Source of the DNA: Pontibacter pamirensis
GTDB lineage: Bacteria > Bacteroidota > Bacteroidia > Cytophagales > Hymenobacteraceae
Direction of reading: 5' to 3'
Length of the DNA: 64,000 bases
Assembly (NCBI RefSeq): GCF_010015475.1
Contig: NZ_SSNI01000006.1
Coordinates: 62,001 to 126,000, forward strand
Below the pieces are notes generated by a model. That model was not told the origin of the DNA. It saw nothing but the letters and a program-made list of their open reading frames with translations, and ran no database searches. The translations under genes and the position numbers were made by a program. Shown piece by piece: positions 52,385 through 60,373 of this stretch (position 1 is the stretch's first letter; each line of letters starts with the position of its first letter).

Positions 52385-53260
52385 CTACTTTAGTCTATCT
52401 ACTAGGTCTTGCATACGACTAAGGCGCACCACGTTTTCAGGAAAAACAAGAAAATCATGCTGCACTTGAAAGCCACAGACATATATGGTGCTTTGCGGGA
52501 AACGCTGTGAAAGTTTGTTCAGATATGGCTGCACCTGATCCCGCTCAGGTAAAGCAGTCATTACGGTACAGATATATTCTGCCTGAAACTGCTCATGCGT
52601 CAGTTCCACATCCTTGAAAGGGAGGTTTTGCCCCAGGTATACCACATGCTGCCCGTTAGCCCTTAGTATATAGTTCATGTAGAGCAGCACCAGTTCATGT
52701 AATTCTCCTTCCGGCAAATACAATAAATAAGTGGGGGAATTCTCTTTTCGGCGCAAGACCTGCCCATCTATGGCGACAATCAGTTTCTGCCGGATCAGGT
52801 TACTTACAAAGTGCTCGTGTGCGGGAGTAATGTTGTTCGTCTGCCACAGAATACCGATTTTATGCAGAAATGGGTAAACAACTTGCTCCATCGTCTGATG
52901 CAGGCCTAGTTGCAGGGTGGCTGTGGAAAGCTGCTTCTCAAACTTCACCTCATCCATATCTACCATGGCCGAGACAAGGATACTAATATGATGGGAGCAC
53001 TCGCAAGGGGCATCGCATAGTTGTGACACCTTATTTAATATTTGCTGAGGCTCCATCTGCGCTATTTTGGAGATTTTAAAGCCCCGCTCGTTCAGTACTG
53101 AAATGTTCAGCAGTGACTTTAAATCGGCATCGTCATAGTAGCGGATGTTGGTATCAGTGCGCTTTGGATTGAGGATTTTATAGCGCTGCTCCCAGATTCG
53201 GATAGTATGCGCTTTAATTCCTGAAAGATGTTCAAGTTCCTTGATTGTGTACTGAGCCAC
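52385..53260 (-). CDS. carH: MerR-type B12-dependent regulator (CarH/LitR-like)
   Basis: A 291-residue regulator. Residues 1-72 are a MerR winged helix (YTIKELEHLSGIKAHTIRIWEQRY). Residues ~90-160 are a four-helix cobalamin cap and ~175-290 a B12-binding fold. The cap has W139 and E149-H150, an exact W-x9-EH as in light-sensing CarH; H188 in GELHELVLLY matches the lower axial ligand, in ExHxxV rather than ExHxxG. CarH proteins bind adenosylcobalamin in the dark, repress carotenoid genes and release DNA in light. It overlaps crtZ by 29 bp. The function is inferred from residues and location. Confidence 0.85.
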   Translation of the reverse strand: MAQYTIKELEHLSGIKAHTIRIWEQRYKILNPKRTDTNIRYYDDADLKSLLNISVLNERGFKISKIAQMEPQQILNKVSQLCDAPCECSHHISILVSAMVDMDEVKFEKQLSTATLQLGLHQTMEQVVYPFLHKIGILWQTNNITPAHEHFVSNLIRQKLIVAIDGQVLRRKENSPTYLLYLPEGELHELVLLYMNYILRANGQHVVYLGQNLPFKDVELTHEQFQAEYICTVMTALPERDQVQPYLNKLSQRFPQSTIYVCGFQVQHDFLVFPENVVRLSRMQDLVDRLK

Positions 53261-53732
53261 GCTTTTCCTTGTTTTTAACTATTTTGTATGCTGTTTTATA
53301 ATACCGTGGTGCCACCCAAAGCATTCCGAAGGACTCTGAGTCATACTTACCCTTTTTTTTATGATGCACCTTATGCGCCATGTTTAACGCTTTCAGGTAA
53401 ACGTTAGACGTATTCCCGAAAAGTTTAATGCGCCGATGTATAAACACATCATGAATAAGAAAGTAGGCTACGCCATAAAGTGTTACTCCCGCCCCAATCC
53501 AGAACCTGTAATCAATCGGGTCGCTGCCAAAAATAAAGAACAGCATCGCCAAAGTGCCATAATAGGCAAAAAACAGGTCATTGAGCTCAAAAGCATGATT
53601 ATGACGCGTGTGATGTGACTTGTGCAGGAACCATAAAAACCCGTGCAGCACATGTTTATGCATGACCCAGGCCACGCCTTCCATTGCTACAAAAGTCACT
53701 AACATGATCCAGATACCAGTCAGCATACCCAA
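53232..53732 (-). CDS. crtZ: Beta-carotene 3-hydroxylase
   Basis: A 166-residue membrane di-iron hydroxylase. The histidine motifs MHKHVLHG, HKSHHTRHNH, HDVFIHRR and HKVHHKKKG are in CrtZ order, between four hydrophobic helices. It hydroxylates beta-ionone rings to zeaxanthin and, with CrtW, keto-hydroxy products. The 44-bp gap upstream contains GTTTAA words and a 16-bp palindrome, so it may have its own promoter. Overlaps carH by 29 bp. Confidence 0.93.
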   Translation of the reverse strand: MGMLTGIWIMLVTFVAMEGVAWVMHKHVLHGFLWFLHKSHHTRHNHAFELNDLFFAYYGTLAMLFFIFGSDPIDYRFWIGAGVTLYGVAYFLIHDVFIHRRIKLFGNTSNVYLKALNMAHKVHHKKKGKYDSESFGMLWVAPRYYKTAYKIVKNKEKRGSVHNQGT

Positions 53733-53742
53733 AGAACAGCAA

Positions 53743-53770
53743 GTTTAACAAATAGTTTAAAAAATTAAAC
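53743..53770. promoter_or_regulatory. Candidate operator upstream of crtZ-carH
   Basis: GTTTAAC (53743), then GTTTAA-AAAA-TTAAAC (53755-53770), a perfect 16-bp inverted repeat. It lies between the enoyl-CoA hydratase stop and the crtZ start. It shares its core with the site at 52233-52263. Confidence 0.42.
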
Positions 53771-53776
53771 AGAAGC

Positions 53777-54601
53777 TTACCAATTAATCGGCTCCTTTTT
53801 CAGAAAAGCAGCAATGCCGCGCTGGCAATCTGCGCTGCTTCGGGCCACTGCGTTCATTTCCGAAGCATACTGCAGGCCTTCTTCCAGGCCCATTGACTGC
53901 ACGCGGGCTATCATCTCTTTGGTAACCTCCATCGACTGACGGGAATTCTCATTACAAAGTTTTTGAGCAAAGGCAAAAACATGCTCTTCCAGCTCGGCTG
54001 CCGGCACTACATAGTGTACCAGTCCGTACCGTTCTGCATCTCCTGCTGAAATCAGATCGCCGGTAAGCAGTAGTTGCTTGGCTCTTGACTCACCGATCTT
54101 ACGCAGCAGGAACACCTTTACAATAGCAGGGATAAAGCCAATCTTTACCTCCGTATAGCCGAATTTTGCTTCAGGCACGGTAAAGCCAAAATCGCAGATA
54201 GCCGCAAGCCCACAGCCACCGGCTATAGCATGCCCGTGGATTTGGGCAATCACAACCTTCTTTAAGGTATAAATCATGCGAAACAGCTCCATCAGATGAG
54301 TAGAGTCTAGCAGGTTGTCGTGGTAATCGTTTTCCTGCAGGTGTTGGATGTATTCCAAATCAGCTCCGGCACAGAACACTTTCCCTTCCGCGCGCAGCAC
54401 AATTACCTTACAGGTCTCATCATCCTCAGCCCTGGCAAAAGCGCGCTTCAGTTCCAGTACCACCTCAAAGTTAAGTGCATTACGTTTCTCTGCACGGGCA
54501 AGGGTAATATACCCTACCCGCTCTTTCACTTCGTAATGCACAAACTCCATCGTTTGCTTTTCTATTGTATTTGTCAGGTCAGCCATAATTTCATTCTCCA
54601 T
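53777..54601 (-). CDS. Enoyl-CoA hydratase/isomerase family protein
   Basis: A crotonase-fold enzyme of 274 residues as drawn. ATGs at 54586 and 54550 (MEFVHYEVKERVGYITL) are alternative starts; the last removes a Gln/Thr-rich leader and would suit the family length better. Oxyanion-hole segments are EGKVFCAGADLEYI and IHGHAIAGGCGLAAICD; a catalytic-type Glu sits in FGYTEVKIGF. It is divergent from a TetR gene. Could act in fatty acid, amino acid or phenylacetate breakdown. Confidence 0.88.
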   Translation of the reverse strand: MENEIMADLTNTIEKQTMEFVHYEVKERVGYITLARAEKRNALNFEVVLELKRAFARAEDDETCKVIVLRAEGKVFCAGADLEYIQHLQENDYHDNLLDSTHLMELFRMIYTLKKVVIAQIHGHAIAGGCGLAAICDFGFTVPEAKFGYTEVKIGFIPAIVKVFLLRKIGESRAKQLLLTGDLISAGDAERYGLVHYVVPAAELEEHVFAFAQKLCNENSRQSMEVTKEMIARVQSMGLEEGLQYASEMNAVARSSADCQRGIAAFLKKEPINW

Positions 54602-54828
54602 ATCTATAACAGGTATAGCTTAAAAAAGATAGACAAGGTTACACAAATACGCAAGCCTATTCAAAAGCTTTAGAAAATAAGCTGAGGCCCCGGCAAGAAT
54701 ACACCTTGTATCTTATTCTTCATAAGAGCAAAAAACAATCCACCTTTTACAGCTGCTGTACATCAGAGGTGCCTGCTAACACCCTTATTGCCAATATGTG
54801 CGCCAAACAACAGTTAATAAAAAACAAA

Positions 54829-54860
54829 TTTGCTAACGGTTGTTAGGCTTGCTATCTTTG
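54829..54860 (+). promoter_or_regulatory. TetR gene promoter with embedded operator
   Basis: TTTG (54829-54832), 20-nt spacer, TATCTTTG (54853-54860), an exact TAnnTTTG. The spacer contains CTAAC-GGTT-GTTAG (54833-54846), a perfect-arm 14-bp palindrome suitable for TetR-type autorepression. Confidence 0.65.
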
Positions 54861-54882
54861 GTAAGAACAAACAGCGGTAGTA

Positions 54883-55488
54883 TTGAGCAGAAAAAAACAA
54901 ATAGAGCAGACGGCCACAGCGCTTTTTAAGTCAAAGGGTTTTTCTGCTACATCCATGCGTGACTTGGCAAACGCCTTGGGCATAGAGGCTGCCAGTATTT
55001 ATTCTCATATTAAATCGAAGGAAGAGATTCTGCAGCGGGTGTGTTTTAGGATGGCAGATGAGTTTTTTGAGGCCATAGATGCCGCAGAGGCAACAGGAGG
55101 CACGGCTACGGAGCGGCTGCAGCATGCAATTACTGCCCATGTACAGGTACTTACTAATAACACAGAGGCCTCCGCTGTATTCCTGCACGAGTGGCGCCAC
55201 CTGAGCGAGCCTTATCACAGCCAGTTTCTGTCCCTGCGCGACACGTATGAGGCGCGCTTCCGTGGAATAATAAAGACTGGTATCAAGAATGAAGAGTTTA
55301 TGGTGCCGGATGAGAAATTCGCGGCTCTAACCATACTTTCCGGCCTGAACTGGATTCATACCTGGTATAAGCCGGAAGGCAAAATGACGCCGGCAGAAAT
55401 CGCCGACAATTTATCTCTTATGCTGCTAATGGGCTTGAAAACTAAAACAGACACTACTTTACCTAAATCTCACCTTACAACACCTTAA
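54883..55488 (+). CDS. TetR/AcrR family transcriptional regulator
   Basis: A 201-residue repressor starting with TTG at 54883 (translated MSRKKQIEQTATALFKSKGF); no in-frame ATG is available before the helix-turn-helix. The HTH is SATSMRDLANALGIEAASIYSHIKSKEEIL (residues ~21-50). The C-terminal ligand domain is acyl-CoA-regulator-like (VFLHEWRHL, LSGLNWIHTWY). Divergent from the enoyl-CoA hydratase, which it may control through the palindrome in its promoter. PaaR-like regulation is possible. Confidence 0.88.
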   Translation: MSRKKQIEQTATALFKSKGFSATSMRDLANALGIEAASIYSHIKSKEEILQRVCFRMADEFFEAIDAAEATGGTATERLQHAITAHVQVLTNNTEASAVFLHEWRHLSEPYHSQFLSLRDTYEARFRGIIKTGIKNEEFMVPDEKFAALTILSGLNWIHTWYKPEGKMTPAEIADNLSLMLLMGLKTKTDTTLPKSHLTTP

Positions 55489-55532
55489 AAAACAAGCTTA
55501 ACCTGCCGGGACAGAGATGGACGGCAGCATTA

Positions 55533-55572
55533 AACAGAGGCCCTGGCTATACCTATAGCCAGGGCCTCTGTT
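55533..55572. terminator. Perfect 19-bp hairpin terminator
   Basis: 55533-55551 is the exact reverse complement of 55554-55572 (2-nt loop CC), followed by TCTTTAGTTTT. It lies between the convergent stops of the TetR gene and the NlpE-like lipoprotein. Confidence 0.9.
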
Positions 55573-55590
55573 CTTTAGTTTTACTTACTC

Positions 55591-56439
55591 TTAACGACCT
55601 GCCTCCCCAAGGTATTTTCCACAGCCCACAAAGCGCTCTCCCTTCGCTACGACCTGAACGGTATAAGGTAGCATGCTGCCAGACATGGAATCTGTGCATG
55701 GCGTCTCTGTCAGTTCTACCACCAGTTCGCCATCTTCTGTTTGGGCAAAATACCTCGTTGTGCTTCCTTCTGTGGCAGGCGCTGGCAAAGGAGCGCTTAA
55801 TGAAACAGTCTCGGAAGGACGCGTTTTAAAATACATGCCTTCTTCTAAGTCTATCTCCAGCAACCAGCCTGGTTCATTCCCTGTCGCAACAAAGTCAACC
55901 CCCACTCTCCCAGTCCATAGTTGCGTATCTGTTTCTGTCAACTCAGGCTCTCTCCTTAACCGGTACATGTCCGCAATCGGTGTTTCGATGGGATTGCCGC
56001 TTTCGTCCAGCATGTTCAATTCTCCGGCAGTAGACAAATCAAACCTTGTCGGTTCAGCATCCCTGTTGTTTAACTCCAGCACACCCTCCTCCGTTATTCG
56101 CCAGGTACCAGTCCGGATAGTTGCTCCTGTGTCTCTATTCTGATAAACCCGTGTCTCTTCGAAAGTGTTATCTTCATTCAGCAGGAGGTCATACGTAATG
56201 CCGGGGCAGTTGATACAAGGAATTACCCCATGCCAGGTGCCTACCACGTAAGGCATGCTGTTCGGCAATAAACCTCCCCCCACACCCACATCTACAGGAC
56301 CTATATCTAGAGGCCCGGAGGGTTCTAAAGGTCCGGAGGATACAGTAGTTGCTGCTGTGTTGTTAATTGGATTGGTTGTACAGGCAGCCGATACCCATAA
56401 CAGCAGCCCTATATAAATACTCTTATTGATTGTTTTCAT
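55591..56439 (-). CDS. NlpE-like lipoprotein with COG3650-like C-terminal domain
   Basis: A 282-residue lipoprotein. The start at 56439 gives signal peptide MKTINKSIYIGLLLWVSAAC with lipobox SAAC; an ATG at 56490 adds 17 residues. A Gly/Pro/Ser-rich spacer leads to an NlpE N-terminal domain (VGTWHGVIPCINCPGITYDL), whose CxxC is the copper/redox motif of NlpE. It is followed by a domain with ATGNEPGWLLEIDL, typical of COG3650/META-linked lipoproteins, and a Cys pair (TPCTDSM, FVGCGKY). Possibly an envelope-stress or metal sensor. Monocistronic. Confidence 0.82.
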   Translation of the reverse strand: MKTINKSIYIGLLLWVSAACTTNPINNTAATTVSSGPLEPSGPLDIGPVDVGVGGGLLPNSMPYVVGTWHGVIPCINCPGITYDLLLNEDNTFEETRVYQNRDTGATIRTGTWRITEEGVLELNNRDAEPTRFDLSTAGELNMLDESGNPIETPIADMYRLRREPELTETDTQLWTGRVGVDFVATGNEPGWLLEIDLEEGMYFKTRPSETVSLSAPLPAPATEGSTTRYFAQTEDGELVVELTETPCTDSMSGSMLPYTVQVVAKGERFVGCGKYLGEAGR

Positions 56440-56505
56440 ACTGCTTTGTACGACCTTCGCTCCCGTGCTGTTCATATTAAGCAGTTCCACACGCCAATCT
56501 TATCT

Positions 56506-56543
56506 AAAAATAAGAAGCCCCGCATTAAATTGCGAGGCTTCTT
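56506..56543 (-). terminator. Terminator of the M3 peptidase gene
   Basis: 56512-56524 pairs with 56531-56543 (12 of 13 bp), followed on the minus strand by ATTTTTAG. Confidence 0.8.
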
Positions 56544-56564
56544 GTATGGGTATACAGAAGAAAG

Positions 56565-58289
56565 TTAAATCTTCTCCATCTCTTCCTGTACAAAATCTGC
56601 CAGGCTCTTGATATAGTCTGTGCTGAAGTCGAATTTTATACCGGCAGCCTCGTATACCTCCCCGATGGAGACGGTATAGCCCAGGCTCAGGGCACGCTTG
56701 TAAGCGGCCAGCCCTTCGGCAGGATTTTCTTTGTAGTTCTTCCAGACGGCGATAGCGCCTAACTGCGCCATGGCATACTCTATATAATAGAACGGCACCT
56801 CATATATATGCAGCTGTTTCTGCCAGGTAAAAGGCTTATACTGCTCCAGCCCATCCCAACTAACCAACTTGTGGTTAAATTTCTCAAAAATACTAATCCA
56901 CTCCTGATGGCGCTGCTCCGGGGTCTGCTCCGGGTGCTCGTAAATCCAGTGCTGAAATTTATCTACCGTAGCCACCCACGGAAATGTCTCCAGTACACTC
57001 TCCAGATGGGTGCGCTTGGCACGACGCAGTTCGTCTTCGTCCTTGAAAAAGGTGTCCCAGTAATCCATCGAAATGAGTTCCATTGACATGGAGGCCAGCT
57101 CGGCCACCTCAGAAGGCGGATGCTTAAAGGCGTTCAGGCTCATCTCCCGCGTCAGGAAGGAGTGTACGGCGTGGCCACCTTCGTGCAGCATCGTGATAAC
57201 ATCGCGGAGGCTGGAGGTAGCATTCATAAAGATAAAGGGCACCCCTATTTCATCCAGCGGATAGTTATACCCGCCAGGCGCTTTCCCTTTTCTCGACTCT
57301 AGGTCCAGGTGACCCATCTCCCGCATGGTAGCAAGGCAGTCGCCCAGGAAAGTATCTAACTTATAAAATACCTGCACTGTTTTCTCCAGCAGTTCTTCGC
57401 CTTTCCGGAAAGGTTCTAAGGGTTTTTTGCCGCTTGGGTCCACGTCTAAATCCCATGGCCGCAGTTGCTCTAAGCCTAGCTTTAACTTGCGCTCCTCATC
57501 TATTTTTGTGAGCAAAGGCACAATCGTCTCCTGTATGGATTGATGAAAGTCAAAACAGTCTTGTGGTGTATAATCGAAGCGGCCAAGGGCGGCAAACATA
57601 TAGTCCCGGAAGTTGGTGAAGTCGGCGTTCAGGGCAAGCTGGTTTCGCAGTTGCAACAGCTCATCGAAAAGGCTGTCCAGTTTCCCGCGGTCCTCAAATC
57701 GGCGATCATGTATGGCACGCCATGCTTCCTCGCGCACGGCACGGTCTGTTTTCTTCAGCCGGTCGGCGGCACGCTGCAGCGTCATTTCCTCACCGTCCAG
57801 CGTCACGGTCATGGCTCCAGTTATGGCGGCATACTGCTGCTGCTTTGTGCTTATCTCGGTTTGCAACGGAATGTTCTCTTCCCGGAAAATTTCCAATGCG
57901 CGCTCCACCCCGCGCAAATAGATTTTATACTTTTCCTTGTCGAGGCCATTCACGTAAGGTGAATGCATCAGCTTCAGATTAAGCTCATGGTCGTAGGGTG
58001 CAATCTGAGGCTCAATCTCGGAGACAAAATACTGGAACGCCTTTGTGGTTTCATCATTTTGTGTGTCGCAGGTCATCCGGATGTAGCGCCAGCCAAGGTC
58101 CTCAGACAGCACACTTTCCAGCTCGCTTCGGTCTTGCATCCACTTCTCCATTTCCTCTACTGAATTTATTTCGCGCGCTTTCAGCTCATCAAAGTATGGC
58201 TGCAAAGTCTGCCAGGATTCTATTTTAAAATCCTCTGATAGGTATACCCTTGGCTTCCGTTTCGGAATTGCCAGCTCGGTTGTCTGCAT
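56565..58289 (-). CDS. M3 family oligoendopeptidase (PepF-like)
   Basis: A 574-residue cytosolic zinc metallopeptidase. The start at 58289 (MQTTELAIPKRKPRVYL) is preferred to 58349, whose extra 20 residues overlap the neighbouring terminator. The zinc site is MLHEGGHAVHSFL (HExxH) with the downstream Glu in PSEVAELASMSMEL. Bacteroidota M3 enzymes degrade short peptides in the cytosol. Monocistronic, with terminators at both ends. Confidence 0.93.
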   Translation of the reverse strand: MQTTELAIPKRKPRVYLSEDFKIESWQTLQPYFDELKAREINSVEEMEKWMQDRSELESVLSEDLGWRYIRMTCDTQNDETTKAFQYFVSEIEPQIAPYDHELNLKLMHSPYVNGLDKEKYKIYLRGVERALEIFREENIPLQTEISTKQQQYAAITGAMTVTLDGEEMTLQRAADRLKKTDRAVREEAWRAIHDRRFEDRGKLDSLFDELLQLRNQLALNADFTNFRDYMFAALGRFDYTPQDCFDFHQSIQETIVPLLTKIDEERKLKLGLEQLRPWDLDVDPSGKKPLEPFRKGEELLEKTVQVFYKLDTFLGDCLATMREMGHLDLESRKGKAPGGYNYPLDEIGVPFIFMNATSSLRDVITMLHEGGHAVHSFLTREMSLNAFKHPPSEVAELASMSMELISMDYWDTFFKDEDELRRAKRTHLESVLETFPWVATVDKFQHWIYEHPEQTPEQRHQEWISIFEKFNHKLVSWDGLEQYKPFTWQKQLHIYEVPFYYIEYAMAQLGAIAVWKNYKENPAEGLAAYKRALSLGYTVSIGEVYEAAGIKFDFSTDYIKSLADFVQEEMEKI

Positions 58290-58345
58290 TGTTATTATGG
58301 CAATAAATATTTTGAAAACACAATATATTGACTTCTTACGAAAGT

Positions 58346-58395
58346 ACAAAAAAAAGGCAGCGCCACAAATAAATATTTTAAGTTGCGCTGCCTTT
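58346..58395 (-). terminator. Terminator of the PaaE-like reductase gene
   Basis: AAAGGCAGCGC (58353-58363) pairs with GCGCTGCCTTT (58385-58395). On the minus strand the stem runs into TTTTTTTT. Confidence 0.88.
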
Positions 58396-58413
58396 GTATA
58401 CGTTATAAAGCGC

Positions 58414-59502
58414 TTACCCGATTTCTATTATAACATTACTTGTTACAGGATGCCCCACACAGTTCAGCACATAGCCTTCTTCTATCTCAGCATCAGATAA
58501 GCCGTCACTCTCCTCCAGGTGCACTTTTCCACTCAGGCATTTGCCCCGGCAGGCAGTGCACAGGCCTGCCTGGCAGGAGTACGGCAGGTCAATATCCTGT
58601 TCCAGGGCCGCCTCCAGTATCGTCTGGTCAGGCTCCACCTTTACAGCATATTCGGCGCCTTCGTAAATAATAGTAATGGTTTGCGTTGTAATTTCTCCGT
58701 CATCATCTGAAGTGCCCACAGTGCCATGCTGCGGTTGCTCTTCCTCCTGCCCTGCCTGCTTGCTGCTCACAAAACTCTCCCGGAAAATACGCTCTGCCGG
58801 CACATGCAACACCTCCAGCGCATGCCGCACCTCCTGCATCATACCTTCCGGGCCACACACATAGTACACAGCCTCCTGAAGTCTGCTTAACTGCAGGCGC
58901 TCCAGAATCTTCAGGATAAGGCTTTGGTTCATGCGGCCGCGGTGCTCGCAGTCATGCTTCGGCTGGCTGTAAATATACTCCACGTGCAGGCGGCCGGGGT
59001 TAGCGGCTTTTAACTGCTGTAGCTGCTCTCTGAAAATGACAGCGTTTTCGTCGCGGTTACCATACAGTAACGTCACCTTGCTGCTTGGCTCTTCTGCCAA
59101 TACTGCCTTTAATATTGACATGAGTGGCGTAATGCCGCTACCGGCACCAAACAGAAGGACCTGGCGCTGGTTTGTAGGGGCGCAGGTAAGGCAGAAGTTG
59201 CCGACTGGCTCCATCACTTTTACCTCCTGCCCTACCTGCAGGCGCTCTATCAAATAATTTGACACGAGGCCTCCATCTACGCGCTTCACCGTTACGGCAA
59301 GGCGTGGGGCCTCATGTGGCGTGCTGCTCAGGGAATAGGAACGGCGTACTTCCTTGCCATCAATGGGCAAAATCAGCGTCAGGAACTGGCCGGGTTTATA
59401 GGTGATGCTTTTCTTTTCAGGATGCTCAAAATGTATGGTAATGGCATCTGGTGTTTCTCTTGTGATAGCTACAACCTTCAGGTTGAGGTAAGGAATACTC
59501 AT
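58414..59502 (-). CDS. Ferredoxin-NADP reductase with C-terminal 2Fe-2S domain (PaaE-like)
   Basis: A 362-residue electron-transfer flavoprotein. The FAD site is RRSYSLSSTP, the NADPH site is LLFGAGSGITPLMSIL with YYVCGPEGMM. After a Gln/Glu/Asp-rich linker (~residues 250-270) comes a plant-type ferredoxin domain with YSCQAGLCTACRGKC and the distant Cys in YVLNCVG. The order FNR-then-ferredoxin matches PaaE, the reductase of phenylacetyl-CoA epoxidase, and similar oxygenase reductases. No paaABCD genes are in the window, so the partner is unknown. Monocistronic. Confidence 0.87.
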   Translation of the reverse strand: MSIPYLNLKVVAITRETPDAITIHFEHPEKKSITYKPGQFLTLILPIDGKEVRRSYSLSSTPHEAPRLAVTVKRVDGGLVSNYLIERLQVGQEVKVMEPVGNFCLTCAPTNQRQVLLFGAGSGITPLMSILKAVLAEEPSSKVTLLYGNRDENAVIFREQLQQLKAANPGRLHVEYIYSQPKHDCEHRGRMNQSLILKILERLQLSRLQEAVYYVCGPEGMMQEVRHALEVLHVPAERIFRESFVSSKQAGQEEEQPQHGTVGTSDDDGEITTQTITIIYEGAEYAVKVEPDQTILEAALEQDIDLPYSCQAGLCTACRGKCLSGKVHLEESDGLSDAEIEEGYVLNCVGHPVTSNVIIEIG

Positions 59503-59766
59503 GTTTGTACTATGTTATCGCTAAATTATCTTGCTTAAGAACTACATACAAAGCTGAAAGTTACAAGAATCCGGACTGTTCTGAGAAATATGCGTATAGA
59601 AATTGGCGATACAGGAAGTAATCCATAAAAAGAATAACATTTTTTATGAATATTAGTTGTAATAGATATAAAAAAAGCTGCAACTTTACAGCACGCTGCG
59701 TCAGTAGTACGGCAAAATGCCAACTGCCTATGCCTCTTACCTGGTCCTTGTATTAATGAAAACAAC

Positions 59767-60327
59767 ATGCTGTACAAACTAACCCTCAAAAACTGTGAAA
59801 AAACGGTAGTCGTAGACGACAGAACCTACGAATACATACAGAAAAACGTGTACCTGCAACAGATAGAATTTCTGAAGCATTTGCGCATCCACTCCAACGG
59901 CTATGCCTTCTTTCAGAAGAACTGGCCTCTCAAAAACGGCAAGTACCGCAACGAGACAATTTACCTGCATAAAATGATTGGTGAGCAGCTGCTCAAGAAG
60001 CCAGAAAGTGACCTGAAGCTCTATGTACACTTCAAGAACGGTAATAAACTAGACTGCCGCCTCGAAAACCTGGAGTGGGCACCGCTTTGTAAGATTGTAC
60101 GTAACACCTCCAAAACAGGGAACAAGCTGGGCGTGCGCGGGGTGCACAAGGAGGCGCAAAAGTATCGGGCCATCATTCACTTTAACAAGCAGCGCATTAA
60201 CCTGGGCACCTTTGAGACGCTACAGGAAGCAGCCTCAGCCTACAGCAAGAAATCCGAAGAGCTTTTCGGCAAGACAAAAAGCCTTAAAACCCTCACGAAG
60301 CATGTAGAGGAAGAGGCGGTAAGTTAA
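59767..60327 (+). CDS. HNH-like / AP2-domain protein, probably degenerate
   Basis: A 186-residue protein. Residues ~70-105 resemble the HNH homing-nuclease core (YLHKMIGEQLL, YVHFKNGNKLDCRLENLEW), but the usual His-His-Ile-Asn-Gly pattern reads His-Phe-Lys-Asn-Gly, so one catalytic His is missing. Residues ~115-165 are an AP2/ERF-like DNA-binding domain (LGVRGVHKEAQKYRAIIHF, NLGTFETLQEAASAY). Such HNH-AP2 proteins are mobile homing endonucleases in phages and bacteria; loss of catalytic residues suggests a domesticated DNA-binding protein. No flanking intron or repeat was recognised. Confidence 0.75.
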   Translation: MLYKLTLKNCEKTVVVDDRTYEYIQKNVYLQQIEFLKHLRIHSNGYAFFQKNWPLKNGKYRNETIYLHKMIGEQLLKKPESDLKLYVHFKNGNKLDCRLENLEWAPLCKIVRNTSKTGNKLGVRGVHKEAQKYRAIIHFNKQRINLGTFETLQEAASAYSKKSEELFGKTKSLKTLTKHVEEEAVS

Positions 60328-60373
60328 TTTCTGCTTATACTTGCAGGAGGTTCTTTTCACCCTCCTCTTATTT

